Shown here: piece by piece, positions 42,539 to 50,548 of the stretch
How the letters are laid out: the number at the start of each line of letters is the position of its first letter
Numbering within the stretch: position 1 is the stretch's first letter
NCBI GenBank assembly: GCA_017405645.1
Contig: JAFQZZ010000022.1
Location: 1 to 64,000 of the forward strand
Length of the DNA stretch: 64,000 nucleotides
From: Bacillota bacterium
Lineage (GTDB): Bacteria; Bacillota; Clostridia; Peptostreptococcales; Anaerovoracaceae
Direction of reading: 5' to 3'
Program-made: the position numbers and the translations under genes
Notes under the pieces: generated by a model
The model's database searches: none
What the model was told of the DNA's origin: nothing
What the model saw: the letters and a program-made list of their open reading frames with translations, nothing else

Positions 42539-45061
42539 TCAGTTTCCGGCCTGATATCTCATCAGCATGGTGGCCACCTGGGCTCTCGTGGCGTTGCCCC
42601 CGGGTTCCAGAGTCGATTCTGAAGTGCCGTTGATGATTCCCTTTGCGACCGCCCACTGCAGGGCTTCCGCCGCCCAGCCGCTGATCTGGTCCGCATCATC
42701 GTATCCGGCTGTGCCCATGGCCCCGCCGCCGGCTTCTTCTCCGCTGTACCGGAACAGGATCGTTGCCAGCTGTTCCCTCGTGACCGGATCGTTCGGCGCA
42801 AAGGTTTTTTCATCGTAACCGGTGACGATCTCATTTGCCGCCGCCCAGTTGACGGCTGCATCGTACCAGGAGCCGGCTTCCACATCGTCAAAGCCCGCTG
42901 CCGCCTCTCCGCCGCCCGGTTCTCCTTCCATTCGCCAGAGCATGGTGACGATCATGGCCCGGGTGGTCGTTCCGGCCGGTTCGAACGCCGCATTTCCGGT
43001 GCCGTTCATGATTTTCCGCTCCAGCGCCCAGTGAACCCCGTCGTGATACCACTGGGTCATATCCGCGTCGTCAAAGGCATTGAGCGGGCAGTTCAGTCCT
43101 TCCGGACAGTAATCCTCCGGACCGGTCCAGGTCAGCCCGTATCCCCTGGGATACAGGGTCTGCCCGGTATAACGGTAATTCCCGTCCACCGACGGGATCA
43201 CCACCGGGCTCTTCCCCTGAGGCTTGTCTCCCGTCAGCATCATGTACAGCGCCACCGGCATGTTCGGGCCGTATTCTTTCACTCCGGTCTCCTGCTGCCG
43301 GGGGTCTTCGTTCATGGGCTTCGACGACCAGGCAACGACGATGGCGTCCGCCGCCGGATACCGGGCCGCGTCATAGGGCAGACGCACGCTCAACAGCGTG
43401 ACTTTCTTACCGTTCCGGTGGGCGTAATCGATCACCTGATCCGCCGCGGCGGAGTACGGGGTCTTCGCCGGATCGATGTCCGCAGCGTTGATCGTTTCGG
43501 AAACCAGGATCACGTGATCCGCGTCCTTTATCAGTTCTTTCGCATTCTTCGCCATGGCCGATGCGGAACTGCCCTTCACGGCCGAAACGGTGATCCTGGT
43601 CCCCTTCGCCAGCCGGCCTTCATCCCCTGCCCGGGCGATGGCGTATTCCAGTCCCCGGTTCAGGTCCGCATAAGGGGTCAGCACGACGATGGTCTGGTTC
43701 CGCTGCGTCAGCGGCAGCACGTTTCCTTCGTTCTTCAGCAAGGTAACGGCTTTCTTCGTGAGTTCCCATTCGGTGTCATGATGCTCCTGCGACCCCACGG
43801 TATCCCGGGCTCCCCGCACCCGGGCCTCGATCCCGGAGCCGTCGTAGGCTTCCAGCAGTCCCTTCTTCTCCTTCAGCTTCAGGATCCGCATTACCGCCGC
43901 GTTTATGTTCTGCATGGAGATCTGACCGCTGTCCGCCATCTTCGCCAGATCCGACACATACTGGTCCAGGGCGGTGATATCGGCTGAATTCGTCGTCGGC
44001 ACCGGCATCAGGATGATGTCCACTCCGGCGTTGATGGCCAGCCGGGCCGCATCCAGTCTTCCGAAATGATCCCGTATGGCGTCCATGCTCATGGCGTCCG
44101 TGATGATGACGCCGTCAAATCCCATGTCTCCCCGGAGAATATCCGTGAGGATCGTTTTGGAAAGAGTGGCCGGAAGGGTGATGGTCTCGCCGGTCTTCTT
44201 GGAAACGACCGTTATCTTCTCGATCTGCGGATACTGGATATGGGCCGTCATGATGGCCTCCGCTCCCGCATCGATGCAGGCCTTGAAGGGCACCAGTTCG
44301 GTCTGCTTCAGCTGCTCGTAGCTTTTATTCACGCAGGGCAGCCCGGTATGGCTGTCCGTGTCCGTGTCCCCGTGTCCCGGGAAATGCTTCAGGGTAGAAA
44401 TGATCCCGGCAGACTGCAGTCCCTTCATAAACCGGACCCCGTGTTCCGCCACGATCCCGGGATCGTCGGAGAAAGACCTCACCCCGATCACCGGGTTGGC
44501 GGGATTGTTGTTCACATCCACCACCGGCGCCGCATTGTAGTTGATCCCCATGGAACGAAGCTCCGACCCGATGAGCTTCGCCACCGTCTCCGTGACATCC
44601 GGATCTCCGATGGCCCCCAGGGCCATATTGCCCATGGTCTGGGTTCCTTCGCCCAGCCGGGTGACCTTTCCGCCCTCCTGGTCGATGGCGACCAGCAGCT
44701 GCGTCCGGCCGGACGCGGAAGCGTTGGCCTTTTGCAGATCATCGATCAGCCGGACCGCTTCCTCCGTATTCTCCACGTTTTCCGCAAAGAGGATCACGCC
44801 GGCAAATCCCCGCTTCTGCAGGATCCGGGTGACTTCCGGCGTAATGGAATGCCGGGAGCCGACCGTTCCGTCGGCGGCCTTCACGTTCCGGAAATCGGGC
44901 ATGATCATCTGGCTGATCTTTTCTTCCGTCGTCATGGAAGCCAGGATCGCCGCGCAGGGATCCTCCGCTTCCTCCGCCAGAGCCGGCGCCCACAAAACCG
45001 GCAGGAACAGGCTGCCGGCCAGGACCCATGCCAGGATCTTTTTCATTGTCCGTCTCTTCAT
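42539..45061 (-). CDS. Secreted glycoside hydrolase family 3 enzyme (NagZ-like) with SLH domains
   Basis: The 840-residue protein has a signal peptide (MKRRTMKKILAWVLAGSLFLPVLWAPALA). The GH3 catalytic barrel (about 40-390) contains KHFPGHGDTDTDSHTGLP, the NagZ-type Asp/His catalytic dyad, and GVIITDAMSMDAI with the nucleophile Asp. A C-terminal alpha/beta sandwich follows (about 440-620). Three SLH repeats close the chain (about 660-838: WYHDGVHWALERKIMNGTG, SWYDAAVNWAAANEIVTGYD, WAAEALQWAVAKGIINGTS). It probably removes beta-N-acetylglucosamine from peptidoglycan or glycans at the cell surface. An alternative start is ATG 45046. Confidence 0.9.
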   Translation of the reverse strand: MKRRTMKKILAWVLAGSLFLPVLWAPALAEEAEDPCAAILASMTTEEKISQMIMPDFRNVKAADGTVGSRHSITPEVTRILQKRGFAGVILFAENVENTEEAVRLIDDLQKANASASGRTQLLVAIDQEGGKVTRLGEGTQTMGNMALGAIGDPDVTETVAKLIGSELRSMGINYNAAPVVDVNNNPANPVIGVRSFSDDPGIVAEHGVRFMKGLQSAGIISTLKHFPGHGDTDTDSHTGLPCVNKSYEQLKQTELVPFKACIDAGAEAIMTAHIQYPQIEKITVVSKKTGETITLPATLSKTILTDILRGDMGFDGVIITDAMSMDAIRDHFGRLDAARLAINAGVDIILMPVPTTNSADITALDQYVSDLAKMADSGQISMQNINAAVMRILKLKEKKGLLEAYDGSGIEARVRGARDTVGSQEHHDTEWELTKKAVTLLKNEGNVLPLTQRNQTIVVLTPYADLNRGLEYAIARAGDEGRLAKGTRITVSAVKGSSASAMAKNAKELIKDADHVILVSETINAADIDPAKTPYSAAADQVIDYAHRNGKKVTLLSVRLPYDAARYPAADAIVVAWSSKPMNEDPRQQETGVKEYGPNMPVALYMMLTGDKPQGKSPVVIPSVDGNYRYTGQTLYPRGYGLTWTGPEDYCPEGLNCPLNAFDDADMTQWYHDGVHWALERKIMNGTGNAAFEPAGTTTRAMIVTMLWRMEGEPGGGEAAAGFDDVEAGSWYDAAVNWAAANEIVTGYDEKTFAPNDPVTREQLATILFRYSGEEAGGGAMGTAGYDDADQISGWAAEALQWAVAKGIINGTSESTLEPGGNATRAQVATMLMRYQAGN

Positions 45062-45084
45062 TTCCAGATACCTCTTCTTCCGAT

Positions 45085-46371
45085 CTATTTCGTCCAGAGA
45101 TCGATCATCCCCGGATACTTGGTGTCCTCCTGATACAGGACGTCGTAATTGATGTTATTCTCCCTGAGCTCCCGGATAAAGGCCTTCAGGTAGCAGTCTT
45201 CCGGGAAGTACTGCATGAAGTTCACGTAAAAGCTCCCGTTCATGGCGGAAAGCTCCAAGGTCAGCGGCGTAGCCGACGACGGCAGGGCCGTGGAGGGCAG
45301 TACGTGGAATTCCTGGATGAACTGCTCCGCTTCCCCCATGTCCGTCTTGCCCACGTAGCTGATGGTGGCGGTGAAATAGGAGGTCAGAAGATCCATCCGG
45401 TCCACTGCGTACTGATGCTTTTCTTCCAAGGTCGGCAGGGCTTCCAGGTCCCGGACGATCTGCTGGTATTCCTTGATCTCCTCCCGGACGATATCCGGGT
45501 CGGACTGCAGGGCGACCATGCCCCGGTAGCTGGTGGCCTGGTCCATGAAGGACAGTTTTTTCATCTTATCGCTGTACACCAGCCGTACGTCCCCCACCAG
45601 GCTCTGGTGGGCCAGGGGCGCTTTCAGCGCTTTCCGCTGGTTCACGCACATGGCGATGACCACCGGATCCTCCTTGACCGGGTGGAGCTTTTCAATGGCC
45701 CGCGACAGGAAGAGGGCGATGATGGTGCCCGGGCTCCCGTCGTTGGACATATTGAACCGCATGAACTCCTTTTCCTGGATCCGGATGTTGTAAACGATGC
45801 AGTGCTCCGATATGCCGGCCTTTCCGCCGTCCTTCAGCTGGAAGCCGGGTTTCTGCCATTTTTGCACGACGCAGAAGGGGTCTTCCTCCAGTTCGGCAAT
45901 TGCCGGGTCCTCCCACTCCTTCGGGTCCACCGGGTCGTCCGACAGGCGGATCCCCTCCGCGGAAAGCTCCATTTCATAATACGCCGAACAGTAATAATAC
46001 AGCAGGGTCTTGATCAGCGGATAGATTCCGCCTCCGTCCGTCAGGGCGTGGTACACGTCGATGTGGATCTTGTTCTTCCACCAGGAAATGTTCAGAAGAT
46101 GCCCGTTCACTTCCTCGCTGCCTAAAACCGGCGGATCGTCCCGGTGGAGGACGACCATGGGGCGGGGATTGTCCGCGAAGAAGATCTCGTTTTCCCCCTT
46201 GTCGATCTGCATGGCGAAGTAGGGATAGCGCTTCATGGTCTTTTCCACCGCCTCTTTCAGGATCGGTTCGTCCACCATGTCCTTGGTCTTCACCGTCACC
46301 CGGAAGGTGTGGGGATTCTGAACGGTGGTTTCATACACCGTCCGCATCTCGCTATATAGTTTTCTTCTCAT
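45085..46371 (-). CDS. Condensation-domain-like acyltransferase of unknown substrate
   Basis: From ATG 46371 the protein has 428 residues. It has the chloramphenicol-acetyltransferase/condensation fold: KIHIDVYHALTDGGGIYPLIKTLLYYY contains the HxxxDG catalytic motif, and the C-terminal ATISYVGKTDMGEAEQFIQEFHVLP region matches the DFGWG-like closing segment of such proteins (the motif itself is altered). No carrier domain or membrane helix is present. Related stand-alone proteins include alcohol O-acetyltransferases and PapA-like acyltransferases. It lies 23 nt upstream of the GH3-SLH gene on the same strand, so a role in surface glycan or lipid acylation is possible but not shown. Confidence 0.7.
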   Translation of the reverse strand: MRRKLYSEMRTVYETTVQNPHTFRVTVKTKDMVDEPILKEAVEKTMKRYPYFAMQIDKGENEIFFADNPRPMVVLHRDDPPVLGSEEVNGHLLNISWWKNKIHIDVYHALTDGGGIYPLIKTLLYYYCSAYYEMELSAEGIRLSDDPVDPKEWEDPAIAELEEDPFCVVQKWQKPGFQLKDGGKAGISEHCIVYNIRIQEKEFMRFNMSNDGSPGTIIALFLSRAIEKLHPVKEDPVVIAMCVNQRKALKAPLAHQSLVGDVRLVYSDKMKKLSFMDQATSYRGMVALQSDPDIVREEIKEYQQIVRDLEALPTLEEKHQYAVDRMDLLTSYFTATISYVGKTDMGEAEQFIQEFHVLPSTALPSSATPLTLELSAMNGSFYVNFMQYFPEDCYLKAFIRELRENNINYDVLYQEDTKYPGMIDLWTK

Positions 46372-46401
46372 AGTTGTATTCCTTTCCCGGCTGAATGAAA
46401 A

Positions 46402-46432
46402 GGCGCTGCCGGGAACAGTTCTCAGCAGCACC
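46402..46432 (-). terminator. Terminator of the merR-CPBP operon
   Basis: GGTGCTGCTGAGAAC pairs with GTTCCCGGCAGCGCC with two G-T pairs and one mismatch, then TTTTCATTC on the minus strand. Confidence 0.7.
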
Positions 46433-46492
46433 TGTTAACAGCCTGATGAAATTATACCACAGATCGGTGAAAAAAACACCTCGGGTTTCTTC

Positions 46493-47395
46493 TCACTTTT
46501 CCCCGCGGAGAAACAGAACGAGCGCCACCGCCAGAAGGGGCAGGCCTGCAAGGATCCCTACTGGCGCCGGGCCCAGCAGCCGGGCGGAACCGGTGTCGGT
46601 CAGGCAAATGATCAGCGGAAGCGCACCCGCCGCATTGAACGCGCCATGAAGGATCGCCGGCACCCAGATGGTGCCGCTTTTCTCATACAGCCAGTCGTGC
46701 AGGATACCCAATCCCACCGTGCTGACGCAGAAGAGCAGCATTCCGGTGACCGGAAAACCGGCATAGCCCGCAGAGTTGCCCGCGGCAGCGCCGTATTCAT
46801 ATCCGATCAGTCCGATGAGGGGCCAGTGCCAGACGCCCCAGATGACGCCGCCCAGGAGCCGGCCTTTTCTTCTTCCGAACCGGGCTTTCAGCTGCGGGTA
46901 CAGGAATCCCCGCCAGCCAACCTCTTCTCCCACCGCGGCAAACATGTTGATCAGCGGTCCGTAGGTCACGGCGCTGACCAGGCTGAGCAGGAAATACAGG
47001 GTATAGGACAACCCCTTCTCCTGCAGCCGGCTGAGGGCTTCCGCGCCGGCGCCGGACACAATATAGCCCCCGGACAGATCGAAGTGCCCCGGAAAGACCA
47101 GGAAATAAAGGGCTGCGCCGATGGCTGTCAGGACCATGGGCAAAAACCAGGCGGTCAGGATGTATTTAACGTTGTTCGGGACCTGCGGATTCCAGCCCAT
47201 CCCCTTCAGTTTGCCTCCGGAAAGCAGCACCCCCAGCAGGGGAACAAACATCATCGCCGCCAGCACAAGCTGAGCGGCCGCCCTGCTGCCGTTGTTATAG
47301 ACCGGCGCCACGGCAAATTGTATGATATAGGCAATGGCAAAGGTCCAGATCAGGTATTTTATTACCTGTTTCTTATTGAATTCCCCATTACGCAT
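46493..47395 (-). CDS. CPBP family intramembrane glutamic endopeptidase (CAAX protease-like)
   Basis: The 300-residue protein has about eight transmembrane helices. The family motifs are complete: EEVGWRGFLYPQL (EExxxR, about residue 155), HWPLIGLIG (FxxxH-like) and HGAFNAAG near the end, forming the intramembrane active site. Bacterial members have roles in bacteriocin immunity and self-protection or are uncharacterised. It overlaps the merR-like gene by 8 nt and so is its co-transcribed partner. AGGAGGTGACGGCCG precedes the ATG. Confidence 0.9.
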   Translation of the reverse strand: MRNGEFNKKQVIKYLIWTFAIAYIIQFAVAPVYNNGSRAAAQLVLAAMMFVPLLGVLLSGGKLKGMGWNPQVPNNVKYILTAWFLPMVLTAIGAALYFLVFPGHFDLSGGYIVSGAGAEALSRLQEKGLSYTLYFLLSLVSAVTYGPLINMFAAVGEEVGWRGFLYPQLKARFGRRKGRLLGGVIWGVWHWPLIGLIGYEYGAAAGNSAGYAGFPVTGMLLFCVSTVGLGILHDWLYEKSGTIWVPAILHGAFNAAGALPLIICLTDTGSARLLGPAPVGILAGLPLLAVALVLFLRGEK

Positions 47396-48125
47396 CGGCC
47401 GTCACCTCCTGTTCCGCCGCGGTCTCCACACAGAAACCGTGATGTCCGCAGGAAGGACAGGTCAGTTTCCGGGTCGTGGGTGTATGCTTCGCCCAGAACG
47501 CCTCCCTGAAGGCGGGTTTGAAGACCGTATGACATTGAGGGCAGATGTAATCCACCTTCCGGAAATACCAGCGGGATACCCATATGGCGTAAGGGATGGC
47601 CATGATGGCCCATACCAGGAACGGCCACCAGATCCCCCTGGCGATCCAGAGGATGATGGAGGTCCACTGGAAGATCCCCACCGGCATCGCGGTGAACAGC
47701 AGGGTCATGCGGAATCTTCTGAGTTTTTCTTTATTTGTCATTATCGTTGCTATGTCGCCGATGGATTCCAGCTCGAATGACGGAACGCTTTTCAGCCCGG
47801 CCTTCAGCTCCTCCAATTTATGCAACTGTTCCTTCCGCTCCCCGATCTCTTTCTCCAGCACTTTTTCCTGCTGGTCCAGCAGCAGGGAAATGACACTGCC
47901 GGGGTCCTCTTCGGAAAGGAGCTGGCGGATGGAATCGATGGAAAGGCCCAGGTCCCGCAGAAAGCAGATGACCTTCATCCGTTTCACATCTTCTTCGGAA
48001 TACAGCCTCCTGCCGCCCTCGGTCAGTTCGCTGGGCACCAGGATGCCCCGGGTATCGTAGTACTGGACCGTGCGGACGGTCACGCCGCAGAGCTTCGCAA
48101 CCTCGCCTGTGGTGTATTTCGACAC
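47388..48125 (-). CDS. MerR-type regulator with membrane helices and zinc ribbon
   Basis: The 245-residue protein starts with GTG (AGGAGGTGAAAAGCT upstream). Residues 1-70 are a MerR winged helix domain (YTTGEVAKLCGVTVRTVQYYDTRGIL), 75-120 a coiled coil, about 138-185 hold two hydrophobic helices (LLFTAMPVGIFQWTSIILWIA, WPFLVWAIMAIPYAIWV), and the end carries two CxxC pairs (YICPQCHTVF ... LTCPSCGHHG), a likely zinc ribbon. This resembles MerR proteins that are held at the membrane. The promoter has the MerR-type 19-nt spacer with a palindrome, suggesting autoregulation together with the CPBP protease. Confidence 0.85.
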   Translation of the reverse strand: MSKYTTGEVAKLCGVTVRTVQYYDTRGILVPSELTEGGRRLYSEEDVKRMKVICFLRDLGLSIDSIRQLLSEEDPGSVISLLLDQQEKVLEKEIGERKEQLHKLEELKAGLKSVPSFELESIGDIATIMTNKEKLRRFRMTLLFTAMPVGIFQWTSIILWIARGIWWPFLVWAIMAIPYAIWVSRWYFRKVDYICPQCHTVFKPAFREAFWAKHTPTTRKLTCPSCGHHGFCVETAAEQEVTADA

Positions 48126-48148
48126 AGCTTTTCACCTCCTTTGCGTCC

Positions 48149-48179
48149 AGAATAACTCATGACGCAGCGTCACAAGCAA
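48149..48179 (-). promoter_or_regulatory. MerR-type promoter with 19-nt spacer and central palindrome
   Basis: On the minus strand TTGCTT (48174-48179) and TATTCT (48149-48154) are 19 nt apart, too long for normal initiation but typical of MerR-activated promoters. The palindrome TGACGCTGCGTCA (48160-48172) sits inside the spacer. A further TGACGCA half lies upstream at 48184-48190. Confidence 0.8.
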
Positions 48180-48267
48180 CCCCTGACGCAGGGGGATTTT
48201 TCAAAAAACCTTAAATAACTTACTTTTTGCATTCCTATTGTAGCATATCCCGCTTCCGAAAAGCAAA

Positions 48268-48308
48268 GCCTCCTGCAGCAAAAGGGGGTATCCTTTGCGG
48301 CAGGAGGC
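48268..48308 (-). terminator. Terminator of iscS-iscU
   Basis: GCCTCCTGCcGCAAAGG and CCTTTTGCtGCAGGAGGC pair over about 17 bp with one or two mismatches, followed by TTTGCTTTT on the minus strand, 24 nt after the iscU stop. Confidence 0.88.
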
Positions 48309-48332
48309 CGGGTACGTCTTCTTATTCCTTTT

Positions 48333-48722
48333 TTACTCCGGCGCTTTCTCCGGATGCTTTTTATAGTAGTCGTCCAGGGCGGCGAGGATGGCCTCCTCCG
48401 CCAGGACGCTGCAGTGCATCTTGTAATCCGGCAGGCCGTCCAGGGCCTCCGCCACCGCCTTATTGGTCAGCTGGCGGGCTTCCGATACCGGTTTGCCCTT
48501 GATCAGTTCCGTCGCCATGGAACTGGAGGCAATGGCGCTGCCGCAGCCGAAAGTTTCAAATTTCACGTCCTTCACGATGTCGTCTTCGATTTTCAGGTAC
48601 ATCGTCATGATGTCGCCGCACCTGGCGTTGCCGACTTCGCCGATCCCGTCCGCATCCTCGATAACGCCTACGTTCCGGGGATTGCGGAAATGGTCCATTA
48701 CCGTACTGCTGTATAATGCCAT
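48333..48722 (-). CDS. iscU: Iron-sulfur cluster assembly scaffold IscU/NifU-N type
   Basis: From ATG 48722 (AGGAGGAGTGAAC upstream) the protein has 129 residues. The three cluster-binding cysteines are in GNARCGDIM, FETFGCGSAIA and YKMHCSVLAEEAI, the pattern of clostridial NifU/IscU scaffolds. The LPPVK chaperone motif of proteobacterial IscU is absent, as expected. It builds Fe-S clusters with sulfur from IscS, whose gene lies 11 nt upstream. A GTG six nt earlier is possible but less well placed. Confidence 0.93.
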   Translation of the reverse strand: MALYSSTVMDHFRNPRNVGVIEDADGIGEVGNARCGDIMTMYLKIEDDIVKDVKFETFGCGSAIASSSMATELIKGKPVSEARQLTNKAVAEALDGLPDYKMHCSVLAEEAILAALDDYYKKHPEKAPE

Positions 48723-48733
48723 GTTCACTCCTC

Positions 48734-49921
48734 CTAAAGAATAAATTCCGTTTTACCGCTCATCAGGTCTCTCCATACGGGGGAGAATCCTCTCAGGTAT
48801 TCCACTACTTCACCGACGTTTTTGATTATGTAGTCCACTTCTTCCTCGGTGATATCCTCTCCCAGGCTCAGCCGCAGGGATCCGTGGGCCACGTCGTGCA
48901 CCCGGCCGATGGCCAAAAGCACATGGCTGGGATCCAGGGATCCGGAGGTGCAGGCGCTTCCGGAAGAAGCGCAGATGCCCCGGTCGTCCAGCAGCAGCAG
49001 CAGGGACTCGCCCTCGATGCCTTCAAAGCAGAAGTTCACGTTGCCGGGCAGCCGCCTCGTTTCGTCGCCGTTGAGCGCGGAGTGGGGGATCTGTTTCAGT
49101 CCGGCGATCAGCCGGTCCCGCATGGCCGCCACATGGGCCATCTTTTCTTCCATGCCGTCCGTTGCTTCCTTCAGCGCCGCCGCCAGTCCCACGATGCCGG
49201 CAACGTTTTCCGTCCCGGCCCGAAGGCCCCGTTCCTGGGCGCCGCCTTCGATCAGGTTCCTCAGCGGAATGCCCTTCCGGGCGTACAGGAATCCGGTGCC
49301 CTTGGGCCCGTGGAATTTATGGGCCGAGCAGGACAGCATGTCGATATTCTGTTCTTTCACGTTGATCGGCAGGTGCGCCATCGCCTGGACGGCGTCCGTG
49401 TGGAACAGCACCCCGTGCTTTTTGCAGATTGCCCCAATCTCCGGGATGGGCTGGATGGTACCGATCTCGTTGTTGGCGTACATAATGGTGACCAGGCAGG
49501 TATCCTCCCGAATCGCCGCCTCCACTTCCTCCGGCGTGATCAGTCCGTTTTCGTGGACGTCCAGCAGGGTCACTTCAAATCCTTCCTCTTCCATCCGCTT
49601 CAGGGTATGGAGAATGGCATGATGCTCGAAGGCCGTGGAAATGATGTGCTTCTTGCCTTTCCGTTTGCCCAGGGCCCCCGCGGAACGGATGGCCTGGTTG
49701 TCGGCCTCGCTGCCGCCGGAAGTGAAGATGATCTCCCGGGGCTCCGCCCCGATCACGACAGCCACATCCTCCCGGGCTTTCTCCAGGATCTCCCGGGCAT
49801 TCTGCCCGATCTCATACAGGCTGGAGGGGTTTCCGAACTCTTCCTCCATGACCGAGACCATGGCATCTATGGCGGTGCGGCTCATTTTCGTAGTGGCCGC
49901 ATTGTCTGCATATATCCTCAT
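48734..49921 (-). CDS. iscS: Cysteine desulfurase (NifS/IscS type)
   Basis: From ATG 49921 the protein has 395 residues and begins MRIYADNAATTKMSRTAIDAM. The PLP-binding Lys is in SCSAHKFHGPKGTGFLY and the active Cys in GICASSGSACTSGSLDPSHVL. It releases sulfur from cysteine for Fe-S cluster assembly on IscU. The promoter (49982-50010) is overlapped by a site shared with the divergent iscR promoter. Upstream extension of the frame to 49990 would start inside the promoter and is rejected. Confidence 0.95.
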   Translation of the reverse strand: MRIYADNAATTKMSRTAIDAMVSVMEEEFGNPSSLYEIGQNAREILEKAREDVAVVIGAEPREIIFTSGGSEADNQAIRSAGALGKRKGKKHIISTAFEHHAILHTLKRMEEEGFEVTLLDVHENGLITPEEVEAAIREDTCLVTIMYANNEIGTIQPIPEIGAICKKHGVLFHTDAVQAMAHLPINVKEQNIDMLSCSAHKFHGPKGTGFLYARKGIPLRNLIEGGAQERGLRAGTENVAGIVGLAAALKEATDGMEEKMAHVAAMRDRLIAGLKQIPHSALNGDETRRLPGNVNFCFEGIEGESLLLLLDDRGICASSGSACTSGSLDPSHVLLAIGRVHDVAHGSLRLSLGEDITEEEVDYIIKNVGEVVEYLRGFSPVWRDLMSGKTEFIL

Positions 49922-49981
49922 TTTATCTCTTTCCTCCTGTCGTTTTCTCCGGCCCGGAACGCTTCCTTCCGGGCTACTGAT

Positions 49982-50067
49982 ACTATACACCTATTTACCC
50001 TGCAAGTCAATAGGTAATTATTTGGTTTTCCCCTTGTTTTCCTATCCACCCTGCGGTATAATAGGTA
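49982..50067. promoter_or_regulatory. Divergent iscS and iscR promoters, each with a matching Rrf2-type site
   Basis: iscS (minus): TTGACT (50005-50010), 17 nt, TATAGT (49982-49987). iscR (plus): TTGTTT (50034-50039), 17 nt, TATAAT (50057-50062). A shared 25-bp motif, CCTATyyACCCTGC-N5-6-AATAGG, occurs at 49990-50014 inside the iscS promoter and at 50041-50065 across the iscR promoter. Both have CCTAT/ATAGG inverted ends. This fits repression of both genes by the IscR product. Confidence 0.8.
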
Positions 50068-50093
50068 AAAATGGATCCGGGGAGGATAAAACG

Positions 50094-50495
50094 ATGATTT
50101 CGACAAAAGGGCGGTACGCCCTGCGGGTCATGATCGACCTGGCAGAACACGAGGAGGACGGCTACATCCCCCTGAAGGATATCGCCGAAAGACAGGAGAT
50201 CTCCAAGAAGTATCTGGAGATCATCGTAAAAGATCTGGTGAACGGGAAACTCATTACCGGCGTCAGCGGCAAAGGCGGCGGGTACAAGCTGTGCCGGAAG
50301 CCGGAAGACTACCCCATCGGAGAGATCCTGGAGACCATGGAGAGTTCCCTTTCCGCCGTGGCCTGCCTGGCGGGCGACGCGGCGCCCTGTCCGCGGGCTT
50401 CCTCCTGCCAGACCCTGCCCCTGTGGGCGGAATACAACAAGCTCACCCATGATTTCTTCTACGGGAAGAAACTCACCGAGCTGATCCGGAAATAA
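50094..50495 (+). CDS. iscR: Rrf2 family regulator, IscR-like
   Basis: The 133-residue protein has the Rrf2 winged helix domain (MISTKGRYALRVMIDLAEH, IPLKDIAERQEISKKYLEIIVKDL, SGKGGGYKL) and three cysteines, Cys91, Cys99 and Cys105, in the loop that binds a [2Fe-2S] cluster in IscR. Its position divergent from iscS-iscU supports an Fe-S biogenesis regulator rather than the cysteine regulator CymR. GGGGAGGATAAAACG precedes the ATG. Confidence 0.9.
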   Translation: MISTKGRYALRVMIDLAEHEEDGYIPLKDIAERQEISKKYLEIIVKDLVNGKLITGVSGKGGGYKLCRKPEDYPIGEILETMESSLSAVACLAGDAAPCPRASSCQTLPLWAEYNKLTHDFFYGKKLTELIRK

Positions 50496-50508
50496 CGACA
50501 AAAAATAT

Positions 50509-50534
50509 AAGACAGCGGCTCAAGCCGCTGTCTT
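50509..50534. terminator. Bidirectional terminator between iscR and guaB
   Basis: AAGACAGCGGCT-CA-AGCCGCTGTCTT, twelve base pairs with the central bases forming the loop; T-rich sequence follows on both strands (TGTATTTCTTTTT on plus, ATATTTTTTG on minus). Confidence 0.9.
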
Positions 50535-50548
50535 GTATTTCTTTTTGG

